From contig MCGE01000016.1 of assembly GCA_002105175.1 (NCBI GenBank), positions 565,501-629,500 on the forward strand: a stretch of 64,000 nt of DNA, in the 5' to 3' direction. Below the pieces are notes generated by a model. It was given only the letters and a program-made list of their open reading frames with translations, did not search any database and was not told where the DNA came from. Positions 32,803 to 44,100 of this stretch are shown here, piece after piece. Positions within the stretch are counted from its first letter, which is position 1. Each line of letters opens with the position of its first letter. Made by a program: the position numbers and the translations under genes. Origin of the DNA: Absidia repens. Taxonomy: Eukaryota > Mucoromycota > Mucoromycetes > Mucorales > Cunninghamellaceae.

Positions 32803-35265
32803 TCACCAGTGTACTGTATCTAAATGCACCGATTGTCGTAGTGGAATCATTTTTTTCTGTTCACAGGAAGATGCCCAAGAATTACGCCGCTGATCGTGTT
32901 GCTTTTGCTGCTGTTGCTGTTGCTGGTCCGGTTGCTTTTTCCATTTACGATTGGGCTGCCGGTAAAAATCAGTCGAGCTACCATTGCTATTACCGCCGCG
33001 ATGTGTTTGGATGAAAGGACGAGACAAGATGGCTGGTTGATTCGAAGTATTGTTGCATGGAATGGGTGGAATTGCAGGTGCGGTGATGGGCATACCCGAA
33101 GATGAAGAGGGAGCATAGTGTTGATATTGATGATATTGATGCGCATGATGTTGATGTTGTTGCTGCTGCTGCTGCTGCTGATGATGATGATGGTTGTAAG
33201 GTACTTGCCGATAATGAGTTGGAACAGTGGAAGATGAAGACGAGGGAACGGCGCCACTGGCATGTTGTAAATTTGTTCGTTTTAATGAACGCTGTAGGTC
33301 GGCTAGACTGATTTCCTCTTCGTCATCTTGTTGAATTTGGTGAGTGTCAATATGAGCCAAAGAATAGAGTGGTGATGTGGTCGTTAATGATGATGGAATA
33401 TAATTTGCTGAGCTGCTAGCAATGTTGTCGAGTGATCGATGTACCGGATGTGCATCATTTGAAGAAGTTTGCTGATAATGATGGTGAGAAGGTGATAATG
33501 TTGTTCCAACCGTGTCCGGAATTTGAAGATTAGCGTTGGTGACATTGATTGGTTTACTACGAGTTGAGTGGTGATATTTGACATGCCGATCCTCCATTCC
33601 AGTAGTTGTATTTTTGTTGTTTATTTTGTCATTATGATCCAGCCGTTTTCTTTCGTCATCGTTCTCATCGTCAATGCGACCATCATTGCCGTCTAAATCT
33701 AAAGATGTCATAGATGAAGATCTAGCTGTTGTTTGACAATCCTGGAAATATCCCACGTGGTAAGTATCGGCAGGTGGCGGGACATGAGGTTGGGATATCG
33801 TCGAAGGTATTGCTGCTGGTGTGGATGATGATATTGGTGCTAGAGATGTACCTATCGGCATAAGTGGTGCTGTACCGTTGTGGTTGTCAATTTTTCGAGG
33901 CTCGATCCAATTTTTGACGTCGTTTGATCGTTTTTTCTTTAGGCGTGGAGCAGCTGTATTAACACGAGGTTTCATTTTGCTGGATCGAGCGGATCGTTTG
34001 CTGCTAGAGGAGGCAATAGAGGCACGACGTCGTAACGTAGGTTTGCGATGGCTGATACTAGTCATGTCACTGATAATACTAACTTGGTCGTCATCTGGAA
34101 TCGATTCAATCGGCGGGGGCACGGATACTTGGAGTTGAGAATCGTATGCCATGAGTTCACAAAGAGACTGTCGCCAAGCATCAATGCATTCTGACTTTTC
34201 CACGGAAAGTATCGGATGTTGATAACGTTTTTCGTAGTCTAAAGTGGATTTTGAGGTGTGATGGTGTGTATTCGACGCTGGAGTAGTAGTAGGATGTGAT
34301 GATATACCTGAAGTCATCTATTTAAAACAAAACAATGAAAAAAGAGTGAGTATACCATAATAAAAATTACCGTCTATTACCTGTTGATATGATTTCATCA
34401 AAGACAAAGGGTTGTTGACAATATTGCTCTCTTCCAAAGTCGTGTGCTGTGGGCGTTGATGTCTTCTAGAAAGCGTAATAGAGTCTTGCGATTGCATATG
34501 TTGTTGAGACATGATCTGTTGCTGTGATTGAGTAGATATTAAGGACGAAGAATGGACATAAGACTGTTGATGCTGTTGCTGAAGAATCTGCTGATGCTGA
34601 GGCTGTTGAGATGATAGCTGGAGCTTCATGGCCAAAGCAAATTTCCACATTTTGGTCAATACAAAGAGCCAACGTTCCAAATCCTTTTGTTTTTGAGCCT
34701 TCATGATATAGCAATTTCCATCAAATGTTCGGACACAAAAACACCTAGACTGTTTTTGAGAAAGCACTGGTAGCTTTTTTTTCTTGGAGCCACCGTTTGA
34801 AGAAGACGGTTTGAGGACAGAGACGGCGGAAATGTTGACAATATCCACAGTCCATTTTGGTAACTGATAATAACTTGCAAGAGGAGATGTTGTCGAAGAA
34901 TGGAGCTTGTGGCGGGATCTGCTTTTTGGTGTCGCAAGTAAAGGTGATGTCAATGATGTACTAGTAAATGATGGTAAAGACTGTAAAAGCATCTGATCGT
35001 TCAAAGGAGAATCAACGTGCGTGTTGGGTGGTAGTTTGACTTTTCGTGTCGAGAGACAGGTGAATGAGGTGCCATCAAAACGAAATAAACGCCATTGCCA
35101 TTGTTTCTTATCAGTTCTGAGATATAGGTGTCCCTCAAATACTGGAGCCGTTGCAGGAAGTTCTTCTTCAAATTGAGCTGTCAAGTCCGCTTTGGTAGTG
35201 TTCGTTGTTGCATCTATAGGGGGTGATGACGGATACAATGACAATAAACTATTTCGATATGCCAT
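32803..35265 (-). CDS. PH-domain protein of unknown function
   Basis: Exons 35265..34381 and 34317..32803 join in phase to about 798 aa. A PH domain lies at about 40-215, with FEGHLYLRTDKKQWQWRLFRF at the start, KWTVDIVNISAVSVL in the middle, and CFCVRTFDGNCYIMKAQKQK followed by LERWLFVLTKMWKFAL as the C-terminal helix. A disordered insert splits it at about 95-140. The rest is Ser/His/Gln-rich low complexity with one conserved-looking stretch (SECIDAWRQSLCELM). PH domains bind phosphoinositides or proteins at membranes; resemblance to fungal Skg3/Caf120-type proteins is only superficial, so no name is given. ATG 35265 is preferred because upstream codons are a poly-Ser/Phe leader. Confidence 0.8.
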
Positions 35266-35997
35266 ATTGAAAAAAAGAGAGAAAGAGAGTGAGAGGGAAG
35301 AAAGAGGGAAAAAATGTGTCCCTAAAAATTTTATTTTTATTTTCGGGTGATTGTTCCCAAAATGGAAATGAACCACTCTATCGCGATTTCCTGGGTATAT
35401 GAAAAAGAAGGCTTTTGAGCATAAACAATTCAACTAAAAACCGTGAAATCATTCCCAAGCACATGATAAAATGTTGTCAAGTCATTGCTTTTTTTATAAA
35501 GTTTGGCGTTGATAATGCCATTGATGCTGGGGCCCTTTCTTATCTTTTCTAATATGATAGGGTGACCATCGTACATATCATACAATGTATGTAGATCATT
35601 TCGCACTATGATATTGTGCTTTTTGAGGGGTAGCATTTGCCCCCCTTTTCATTGACCCGATTTCTCTGTTTAGCCAACCAGTGTCCTGAATTTAGGAGTA
35701 GAAGACAAATTGGTCTAAAATAAATTGGTGTCACTCGGATCATATTTAATTTCATACAGCAAATCATATATCAGTCACTTTTCATTCATACATACATCCA
35801 TATTCCCGCCCCTTTTTCAATAAATAAATAATGACATGAAAAAATAAAAAGGCAATTCCAAAAAAGGATAATATATATATAAAAAAGACAATAAACAGCA
35901 ATAATAAAGTAAAAAGACAAAGACAACAAACACATGAAAAGGCAATAGAAACTACAAGTCAAGAATATATTAAGAAATATGTCAAAGACATCAACAT
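35266..35997. other. intergenic between the PH-domain gene and SNU66
   Basis: Contains an open minus-strand frame of 68 codons (35430-35636) without any recognised motif, which I treat as chance, and AT microsatellite DNA near 35870. No confirmed gene. Confidence 0.45.
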
Positions 35998-38500
35998 TCA
36001 TCGTTTTTTATTGGATAAATCACTATTTTGTTCTAAACTACGCTTGACACCTAATTCTTTTGCAGCATCTGAAGACACTGCACCACGATTCCCAACACTA
36101 AGGACCACATGAGCATTACCAGTTCTTTGTTGTCGTTCCAGAAGCGCACCCGCTAGATTCAATGGTGTATCCGTACTGCTCATCATGTTGAGTTTCTTTT
36201 CTTCATCCATTTTTTGCATCCGTTTCTCAGTCTTGCCCTTGCCGGAGGTCTTACCATGGAATTTGTGTGATTGATACCGGAATGCCTAATAAAAACAAGT
36301 TTAATTTTTTTTGTTTTTTTTTAAAAAAAAAGTATTATCACGTTAGTATTTAAATATAGACATATATAAATACAGTTTTGATACAACATCCTCCCCCCTC
36401 CTTTTGATTTTTGTTTTTCCTCTTTCACAAATGTTTTACCTCCTTGGTTTTCAGTACGTGTCCTTGGTCATCCACATATTCCAAAAATACATCAGGTTTG
36501 TAATCAGCCATTCGCTTTTCATGTTCTCGTAATCGATCCCTTTCTTCACGTTCCTTTTGACGTTCAGCATCGTATTCCCTGTGTCGATCCCTTTCACCAG
36601 TTCCATTGTTACGGCGTTCAATTTGTCGTTTTAATTGCTGTTCCCGTTTTCGACTTTCCGCTTGCCATTTGATTTGATCGGACACGAGTTTATCCCTTGC
36701 TAATTGAGCTGGTGTTGCCTTTGCCATCAGTCCTATGCAAAGAGTAATAATGCGAGTTAGTGTATAATTTTTTTTTTTCACTTGTCTTTCATTCCATTTA
36801 CCTTTTTGACTGAGTAAGTTAAGCGTCGCAGCTAATCCACGTCCCACTAGAGGTTCATCATGCACTGGTTCGTCTTCCACAACAGGTTCAGAGGGAGAAG
36901 CTCGTGGAGGGGGTGTTGATGGTCTTTCTTCTTCATCCACTTCCGTCACAGTTGTCTTTTTGGAGTCGATCTTCTGTGTTTCATCATCATGATCATCATC
37001 GTCGACTGTTGGTGAGTTTTCCGCAAGACCTTGTCGTTGTTCGCGCACATAGATAGGTACATTGCCCACTGAGTTGAGGAATTCCGTTGTTTCTGATAGG
37101 ACCAATCCGCCTTCATCGCCACCACCAGTGTTGCTGTCGTCGTCTTCCGTTTGTTGTTGTGCAGTTTGAGATACCCGTTCTTCAGCAATCGATCGAGCAA
37201 TATCCTCAGGTGTCATTCGCTTCATTTGTTTCTTCTTCTGTCGATTAGCATCCCGCCGAGATCTTGATAAGGCTTCTTGTAAATCATCATCATCCACAAA
37301 GTTAGCATCTGCCGCAATTTGATAAGGTGCCTTTGGTGCTTGTTCTTCTTCCTGTTGTTGTTGTTGTCCATCCGTACCGTCTGCAGCCAATTGTGTTGTA
37401 TCCGCGTCATCCATAGTCGTTGTACGTTGTCGAATCTTCTTCTTCTTCTTCAACTTCTTTGGTTTCTTGAATGTAAGGTTGACTTCATCCTGGGTATAAT
37501 AGTCCTTGATGCCTTGGGTCTTGTCGTAGTCCAACGATTGCACCTGTTTCAGTTTATCCGCTACCGATAGTTGAGGTTGATTTGCTTGATGTTTCGCTCT
37601 TGTTGCTGCTACAGATGCTGCTGATAAGTTGCCCTGTTTGCCCAATACAAAACCTTCGCGCTTCTTGTCTTCGTCATAATGAGAGAGGATACTAGGTTTT
37701 TCGTTCTGACCAAGCAAAAATTCATCATCGTCGTAAGGGTTGTAGCCAGGCTTTTTCTTCTTGTTGTCCAAGTTCTTCAAAAGACGTTCACGATCTTCCA
37801 TATTCACATTGGTCAGTTCATCAGCAGAATCACCGCCATCTTCGCCATCGTTATCCAAAATGCCTCGGTCCTTGAGTGTCAGTATAGTTTCTTGTCCTTC
37901 TTCAAAATCAGTGATGTCATGTCCAACCTTGAGTCCGCGAAGATCAGAGGCCCTGTATCGTTGTTGTGGCTGTTGCTGTTCTTCATCCATATCAGCTAGA
38001 GCTTTGGCCCGTTGTTCCGCCAGTTGTTTTTCTCGCTGTCGTGATTTTCGAATCCAAGCCAAAGCACCACCATCTTCGTCATCATCATCTGCCAATCCCT
38101 TTCCTTTCAATTTTTCGTGCTGTTTCCTTCGGTTTTTGGATCTGAAATAAAGACAAGATCAGTTAGCAACTTAAATATGACTTTTTGACAGACAAGCAAA
38201 ATTAATTGTTCAGTAATACAGTATAGACACTTACTTTTCTATATTGTCAAGAATTTCTTTCTTTTTGGCAGCCTTAGCTTGTTCTTCTTTCTGTCGTTGG
38301 TAGTTGTCGTAGGCTTGTTGTTCTTCATCAATGGGTTCTTCCACTTCTTCGTCACCGCTTTCCGCCTCAGCAGCAATAGGTGGTAATCCCAAAGTCGCCC
38401 GATGAGCACTAAACAAAGATTATCAGTAAAAATATTTCATTCAATAATTTTCAACTAAAAAACGACAGACTTACTTGATTTCTTCCAAAGAATCTGACAT
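35998..38500 (-). CDS. SNU66: U4/U6.U5 tri-snRNP protein Snu66/SART1
   Basis: Exons 38500..38475, 38408..38235, 38141..36802, 36732..36440 and 36285..35998 join in phase to 706 aa. Family marks: start MSDSLEEINAHRATLGLPP; then W(I)RKSRQREK, DLRGLKVGHD and ILTLKDRGILD (SART-1 core); GYNPYDDDEF; and a C-terminus AFRYQSHKFHGKTSGKGKTEKR, which is the diagnostic SART1 ending. The protein helps hold the spliceosomal tri-snRNP together; the short N-terminal motifs in this family can bind the ubiquitin-like protein Hub1. Charged low-complexity Lys/Glu/Asp stretches dominate the middle. It diverges from PET100 across about 217 bp. Confidence 0.94.
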
Positions 38501-38717
38501 TGTAAGGAAGGCAAAGTGTAAAAATGTATGTGGAAAAAAAAAGTGAACAGCAAAGTATAGAAGAAAAAAATATAAATGAGAGAAGTCTTGAATGTCCGCT
38601 GCGCCCGAGTGACGGTGAAAATCAGGGTTTTAACGAAAATCATTTACCCTCCGCTTTTCCAATTTTCTTTTCTTTTCCCTTTCTTCTCTTACCTCTAATA
38701 ATAATACAGAAACAACA
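38501..38717. promoter_or_regulatory. shared SNU66/PET100 promoter interval
   Basis: A 217-bp divergent interval that is T/C-rich next to PET100. No clear core motif was identified. Confidence 0.4.
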
Positions 38718-39138
38718 ATGGCAGGACCACAATTAGAAATCGTTAAAGTAAGAAGTTTGATACGGAAACTTTCGCACTATGAAATTTATTTACTAATGAA
38801 TACACTTTTTATAGTTTGGTGTATATGTGTTTTTCCCTGTAGGTGTCATGTTATACTTTGGTGGTCCTCAATTCTACGACAACTATGTGAAAGGGATCAA
38901 ATTCTGGCCAGATTACAACACTACCTATGTAAATATTGACTAGGTGAAAAAAGGTTACCGTTGTATTCTTATCATTAATATCTTTGTCGTTTTATTATTA
39001 TTCTCTTCTCCATAGCAACCACCCACAACCTCTAAAGAGGTTCGAGAAGCTTTGGAAAAAATGAAATCAGATCGTGAAGATAAATGGATCAAGGCTTTAC
39101 AAGCAAAGAAGGCGAACCAGGAACAAGGCGAACAATAG
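38718..39138 (+). CDS. PET100: cytochrome c oxidase assembly factor Pet100
   Basis: Exons 38718..38747, 38815..38928 and 39016..39138 join in phase to 88 aa. The start MAGPQLEIVKFGVYVFFPVG and the continuation GVMLYFGGPQFYDNYV...FWP follow Pet100, a mitochondrial inner-membrane protein with one N-terminal membrane segment. A charged C-terminal helix (KEVREALEKMKSDREDKW) completes it. Pet100 is needed to assemble complex IV sub-modules. Size and motif order are typical of the family. Confidence 0.92.
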
Positions 39139-40165
39139 CTTTCAAGCAATTCATTTTATGCAATATGTGTGGATTGTTTGAGGACAAATTCTGGTGCTAG
39201 TGGTTAGATATAGGATTATACTATATTATAGTTTGTGTATAGTGTGTTGGTTTTTTTTTTTTTTTAGTCTATATATATTATTATTATTATCACATTTTTT
39301 ATTGATTTTGCTCTTGAATAAAAAATGCATTGATTTATTGACACTTGTCTTGATCCTTGTCAAAGTGTTATAGAAAAAATCCCTTTTTACCCCTGTCCCA
39401 TGCCCGCCGCTTTTTTTTTTTTACCCCGAAAAATATCACCCGATAATTCTCTAGAGTGCGTAGACTATGTAGATGAATTCGTACAATGACTTCTCGTTAC
39501 CTTGAAAAAATACTCCCATTCTACTCGTTTTCGTGATGTCTATCCTTTAAAATATTCTGCACTAAAATTAACATGACATTTTTCTGTTATCGGCCACATC
39601 ATTTAACAGTTTTAACATACCTGCCAAAAAAAAAAAAAAAAAAACTCCTTATCTTATACGCGACTCATTGGTGTCCGGCGTTTGAATATTACATTGATTT
39701 CCTTCTACATAAAGGTTATAACCTTTGATACACAATATAAATCATATTTTTATTCTAGATCTACATCTAATGTGAAGTCCTCTCGACAGTAGATGCGTGG
39801 TTGACGAGGTAGAGACAGCCTCATCCTGTTTTGGTTACTTTTTGAGCAAAAATAAATATCATCCTAATATAAATGAGGTCCTTTGATCACAAATAGGCCC
39901 ATAATATATCGCCGTTGCGTACATAATAAGTACTGTTTACGGGGTACAGTATAAGATTAAGCAAACCATCCTGTTTTTGGGCGAGCAGATAGTCCAAGAT
40001 TTCGGCATAGAAAAATTATTTTGGGGGTTCCCGCCTGGCGGGTTTTTTGTATTGCAATGTCAAGGCCAGGGCGGAATTCGAAATATTTCATTTTGAATTA
40101 TTATTGTGCAAAAAAAAAAAAAAACGTTGCGGAGACTTGATTTTTCGTTCTTTTTCTTTCGCTTT
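39139..40165. other. intergenic, PET100 to lipase
   Basis: PET100 polyadenylation region (GAATAAAAAATGC near 39316). A compact inverted repeat CCCGCCTGGCGGG followed by six T lies at 40029-40047. The remainder is AT-rich without frames or recognised elements. Confidence 0.45.
40029..40047 (+). other. GC-rich hairpin followed by a T run
   Basis: CCCGCC and GGCGGG can pair around a one- or two-base turn, directly followed by TTTTTT. In bacteria this would be an intrinsic terminator. Here it could be an RNA polymerase III stop or chance; no polymerase III A/B boxes were found nearby. Confidence 0.35.
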
Positions 40166-42845
40166 ATGGATTCCGAAGAAAAAAGACGACAACGGATTGA
40201 AAGCATCCGTGATGACTATCTAGCCGGTGAAACACCCGTTCTAGTATGCACTTTAATGAAAGGACCTTTTCTTTCCTCACCGTGGAACGACAAAAAGGTA
40301 GGATTATCCCTTTCCCTCATAGTATGCTATTTTTTAAAAAGTTGATTGTAATAAATCTATACTTTATAATTCAATCTTCATAGAGATCGCTTCGAGCAAC
40401 ATCTCCAGAAAAGTCACAGTTACAAACATCTGAAATGGCAAATGCTCCACCATCACCACGACGACCGCCACCGCCACCACAGGAAATACCAAGGTCAACC
40501 CACGATGAATCTACACAAGAATTCGACAGTGACAATGAACGAACGATACCCTACGACGTGTACGATATGGAACACACTGAACCAGAAAATGCCAGCCTTA
40601 ATATATCATCATCACCGCCCGGTTAGTTTATCTAGATATGAAATTAGTTGTCCTTGTGCGTCCTGCGCACGCGTCCATTTTAGTTTTAGTTAGCATACAT
40701 TATATATATATATATTCATTATAGTCCACTTTACCTTGTCATTTTATTGTTTTCTATCCACCATGAAATAAATCATCATTACCATTATATCATTATATCA
40801 TTGTCCTCATCAGGTGAAATTCTGGATCATTTACCTATAGGAAAATTTCTTCCTTTAAAACAGTATTTATCATTTTTTGACTCTTTTTTTTTCCTGCGTT
40901 CTTTCGTCTCTTGCTTTTCACTACGATTCCCCATATTAGTAAATAACTCTCCACTTGATGATGTTTGATCTTGTTCAAAATAGACTAGCTGAAGATGAAA
41001 TTATTTTTGACACTTCACTTGACGACAAATACATAGATCAATTTATCTCGACCATACCGAACACCTCATTGAATAAACGCCAACAACCTTATCCACGGTC
41101 CAAATATTATGAAGGATCACCGCCTATAGGTCGTCAACATATTCAAAATCGGCATCTATCGTCATGTCAATGCCTCAAATCGACCTCTGCAAGTCACCCA
41201 TTGTATGGCAGAATGATGGAATTGCTGTCCTTCACTTTAACGTTGCCTATCCTCACAGTATTCACTTTGATTGCTCTTTCGGACACCACCAAGCGCCGTT
41301 GGTGGGATCTGAAACGGCATGATTCAAATCAAAACCCCATGCACCAGCAACGTGTGCAAGACTTGAATTTAGATGAAGAAATCGCGCAAGACGAATCATA
41401 CTATGCAAGAAGATGGGGCTATGATTGCCACCAGCACAACGTGACAACCCAAGATGGTTACATTCTCAAAATGTATCGGTTTGCCCAGAAAAGGAAGATA
41501 CCGTGTGCGGCAGGAAATAGCGGTAATTCAAAAAAATTGTCGAAGACTTTTTTTTTTTTTTTTTTGAAACCTACCCCTTTTTGCTTATTTTTTTTTATTT
41601 TTAGAGCGTCGAAAATCCGTCTTGATAGGACATGGACTTTTCCAATGTTCAGGTAACCTTGTGCTCAATGAAAAGGATTCTTTGGTATTCGCTCTTGTTG
41701 ATGAAGGCTATGACGTTTGGACTGGCAACAATCGCGCGGTTGGTTCTTTAGAGCATACCTGTCTTTCTTCCGAAGATGATTCTTATTGGGAGTGGGGTCT
41801 GAAGGAATTGGCCTTATATGACTTTCCTGCTATGCTTGAATATATCTATGAAGCTACGGGACAAGAAAAGGCAAGTCAGAGTATGAACCAAAAGGAGGCA
41901 ATTATGATACTTTGCTAACCTAAATATACACACACGCATTATATATATTGCTGGAAGGTTGGATACATAGGTCACTCTCAAGGCAATGCACAAGTCTTCA
42001 TCGCGTTATCGTTACAACCAGAGCTGGCAAATAAAATGAGCTGCTTTATTGCCCTTGCACCTGCAGTTGTATCTGGCGCCCTGGTTACTACCTACCCTTT
42101 ACGTGCTTTAATTCATATGAACAAAAAAGTGTTTCGCCTTTTATTTGGTAAAGATAATATCAATGCAGCTTTACAATTATCCAAGCATTTACTAACACGA
42201 TTCTTTTAATTATATTGTGTTATATTATTTATAGGGAAAAAAGCATTTTTGGAAATCATGACTACTGCACAGCAGTACTTGCCGCCTTCTCTGATGTGTA
42301 CTTTGGCGTACAGTGTCTTTTCCTATCTGTTTACGTGGTGGGATTCTCATTGGGTGCAGCGACGCAAGATCAAATATTTCCAATTCACACCTCGACCCGT
42401 CAGCACAAGACTCATATTGGATTGGTTAGAAGGGTGGGGTCGTCAGGGAGTATGTCTACATGTCACCAACACCATCAATCAAAACAACAACAGCAACAAC
42501 GTCTTTGAAAGGATACCTTTGGCGATTATATATGGCGAAAACGACTACTTAGTAGACAGTGCCGCCTTTGTACGATCCTTTAAGGGATATGAAAATCATG
42601 GTCTTATGGAAGAAAAAGGAAGTCGACCCAGTCATCAGCATCAACAGCATGGACTTCCGCCATCCTCCACTTCAACAGAAACTCAACACTCTTTTTCCTT
42701 TCCCTCTTTGGAACTTGTCCATGTTGAGCGCATCCCAGCTTATGAGCACATGGATCCTATTTGGGCGCATGACTCTCGATTCACCACCAACCCGGTCATT
42801 TACGACGTATTGAAAAAAGCGAAATGGAAAACCGATAGATTGTAG
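40166..42845 (+). CDS. membrane-anchored acid lipase / steryl ester hydrolase-like protein
   Basis: Exons 40166..40297, 40384..40621, 40814..40862, 40984..41522, 41605..41870, 41958..42147 and 42235..42845 join to 674 aa. A disordered Pro-rich N-terminus is followed by one strong membrane segment (LLSFTLTLPILTVFTLIAL). The alpha/beta hydrolase then begins with YARRWGYDCHQHNVTTQDGYIL, typical of the acid-lipase (Tgl1/Yeh, lysosomal lipase) family. It has GHGL oxyanion-side sequence, DEGYDVWTGNNR, nucleophile GHSQG (Ser about 415), Asp about 575 in GENDYLVD, and His about 643 in YEHMD. Such enzymes hydrolyse steryl esters or triacylglycerol at ER and lipid droplets. Intron 5 uses a GC donor (GCAAGT at 41871), and exon 3 ends at a weak GTATTT donor chosen because it alone keeps the frame. 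Confidence 0.87.
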
Positions 42846-44100
42846 TTAGTCATCTTTAGTATACCTAGTATATACATGTTAGCCATTCAATAAAAGTCTT
42901 TTTTTTTTTTTTACACTTCATGTTTGTCTTGTCTTACTATCATATATTTTTTTATGCATGATGATAATTTTAAACACCGCATTGTACTTAACCTTTGCCC
43001 ATCCTTTTTCCTACATGGACTGAACCGTCGTGCTCAGGTCTACAAAAAAGTAGGGACAAACACGAATGCTTGAATAGTTTTAAAAACCGGAGTAGATGAC
43101 ACATAAAAAATAAAACAAAGACCATGTAGGTTGCATAAAAAATATAATGATTGAAGAGCATGGGAATGTATTTTGTTGAGTTTAGACCAACGGTCTCTTC
43201 ACCTTTTTTATTTTATTTTTATTTTTTTGCTCCAGGTAAACGTCTCGATGTTACACTTGCTAAAATACTTGGGCTAAGACAGCCAACTTTTAATACTTAA
43301 GTCTTTTCTTTTTACACGTAAAAAAAGGTAAATAAAATAGCAATTATTAATCATGGCACTTTGTTCCTTTTTTCATATTTACTATCATATCATACATGTC
43401 GTAGCATTATGAGCGGAAAAGATTTGTTGTCCTGTACATGACCAAAGGTATTCTCAGCATTTTTCATGTGGCATAATTTGATTTTTCTTTAGATTTCTAA
43501 TGAACTAAACTACAACAGCCAGTACGTCAAATGAAGAAGTTTAATAATTCAATTCATACTGTATGTATTTGCCATCCCCTTCCTTTTTTTTTTCTACTTA
43601 TTTTACATACTATACTCTAGCTATAATGTCATATATACGTATGATAGGTGACTCTCAACATGACAATAAGGGAACGCTCATCCAAAATATCATGTAAAAA
43701 AAATAAATAGAAAAATAAAATGTATTGGGAAAACCAACAGAATGCTTGTGGTGCCACCCTATCATATGAATTCCAGAATCTATGTATGTGATACAACAAC
43801 GCTAGGTTGTGGATTTTCGAAGCATAAATGCTCTATTTGGTTATATAATAATTGTATAATTTTTTTTTAGAAAAAAAGCAAAGACTTGGCGTGTGCAATT
43901 TATACTTTGTCATTTGCCTTTTCAGTCTGTCAGCAGTTTGGGGAAGGGACGTCGCCTGGCTAGCAGAATGACCAAATTAGGTACTCGGGGTTTGAATGAT
44001 TTGATGTTTGCATACTCCCTCGCTCTTTTTTTTCTTCTTCTTTTTTTGTTTCTTTCTGTCTTCACCGTTTTTTTTTTTTCAGCTGAAACAAAAAGACATC
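42846..44100. other. intergenic and DPL1 leader
   Basis: Lipase poly(A) signal (CAATAAAAG at 42888). From about 43880 a likely 5' leader of DPL1 begins. A small frame at 43968 and a T/C-rich tract ending TTTTTTTCAG at 44082 suggest a leader intron just before the DPL1 start. The middle is AT-rich with nothing recognised. Confidence 0.4.

Noticed and set aside
35430..35636. Open minus-strand frame of 68 codons upstream of the PH-domain gene
   Set aside because: No recognised motif or convincing splice partner, and composition fits AT-rich intergenic DNA.
40858..40985. Frameshift in the lipase gene near 40.93 kb
   Set aside because: An intron from 40863 (GTATTT) to 40983 (AATAG) restores the frame without any base change.
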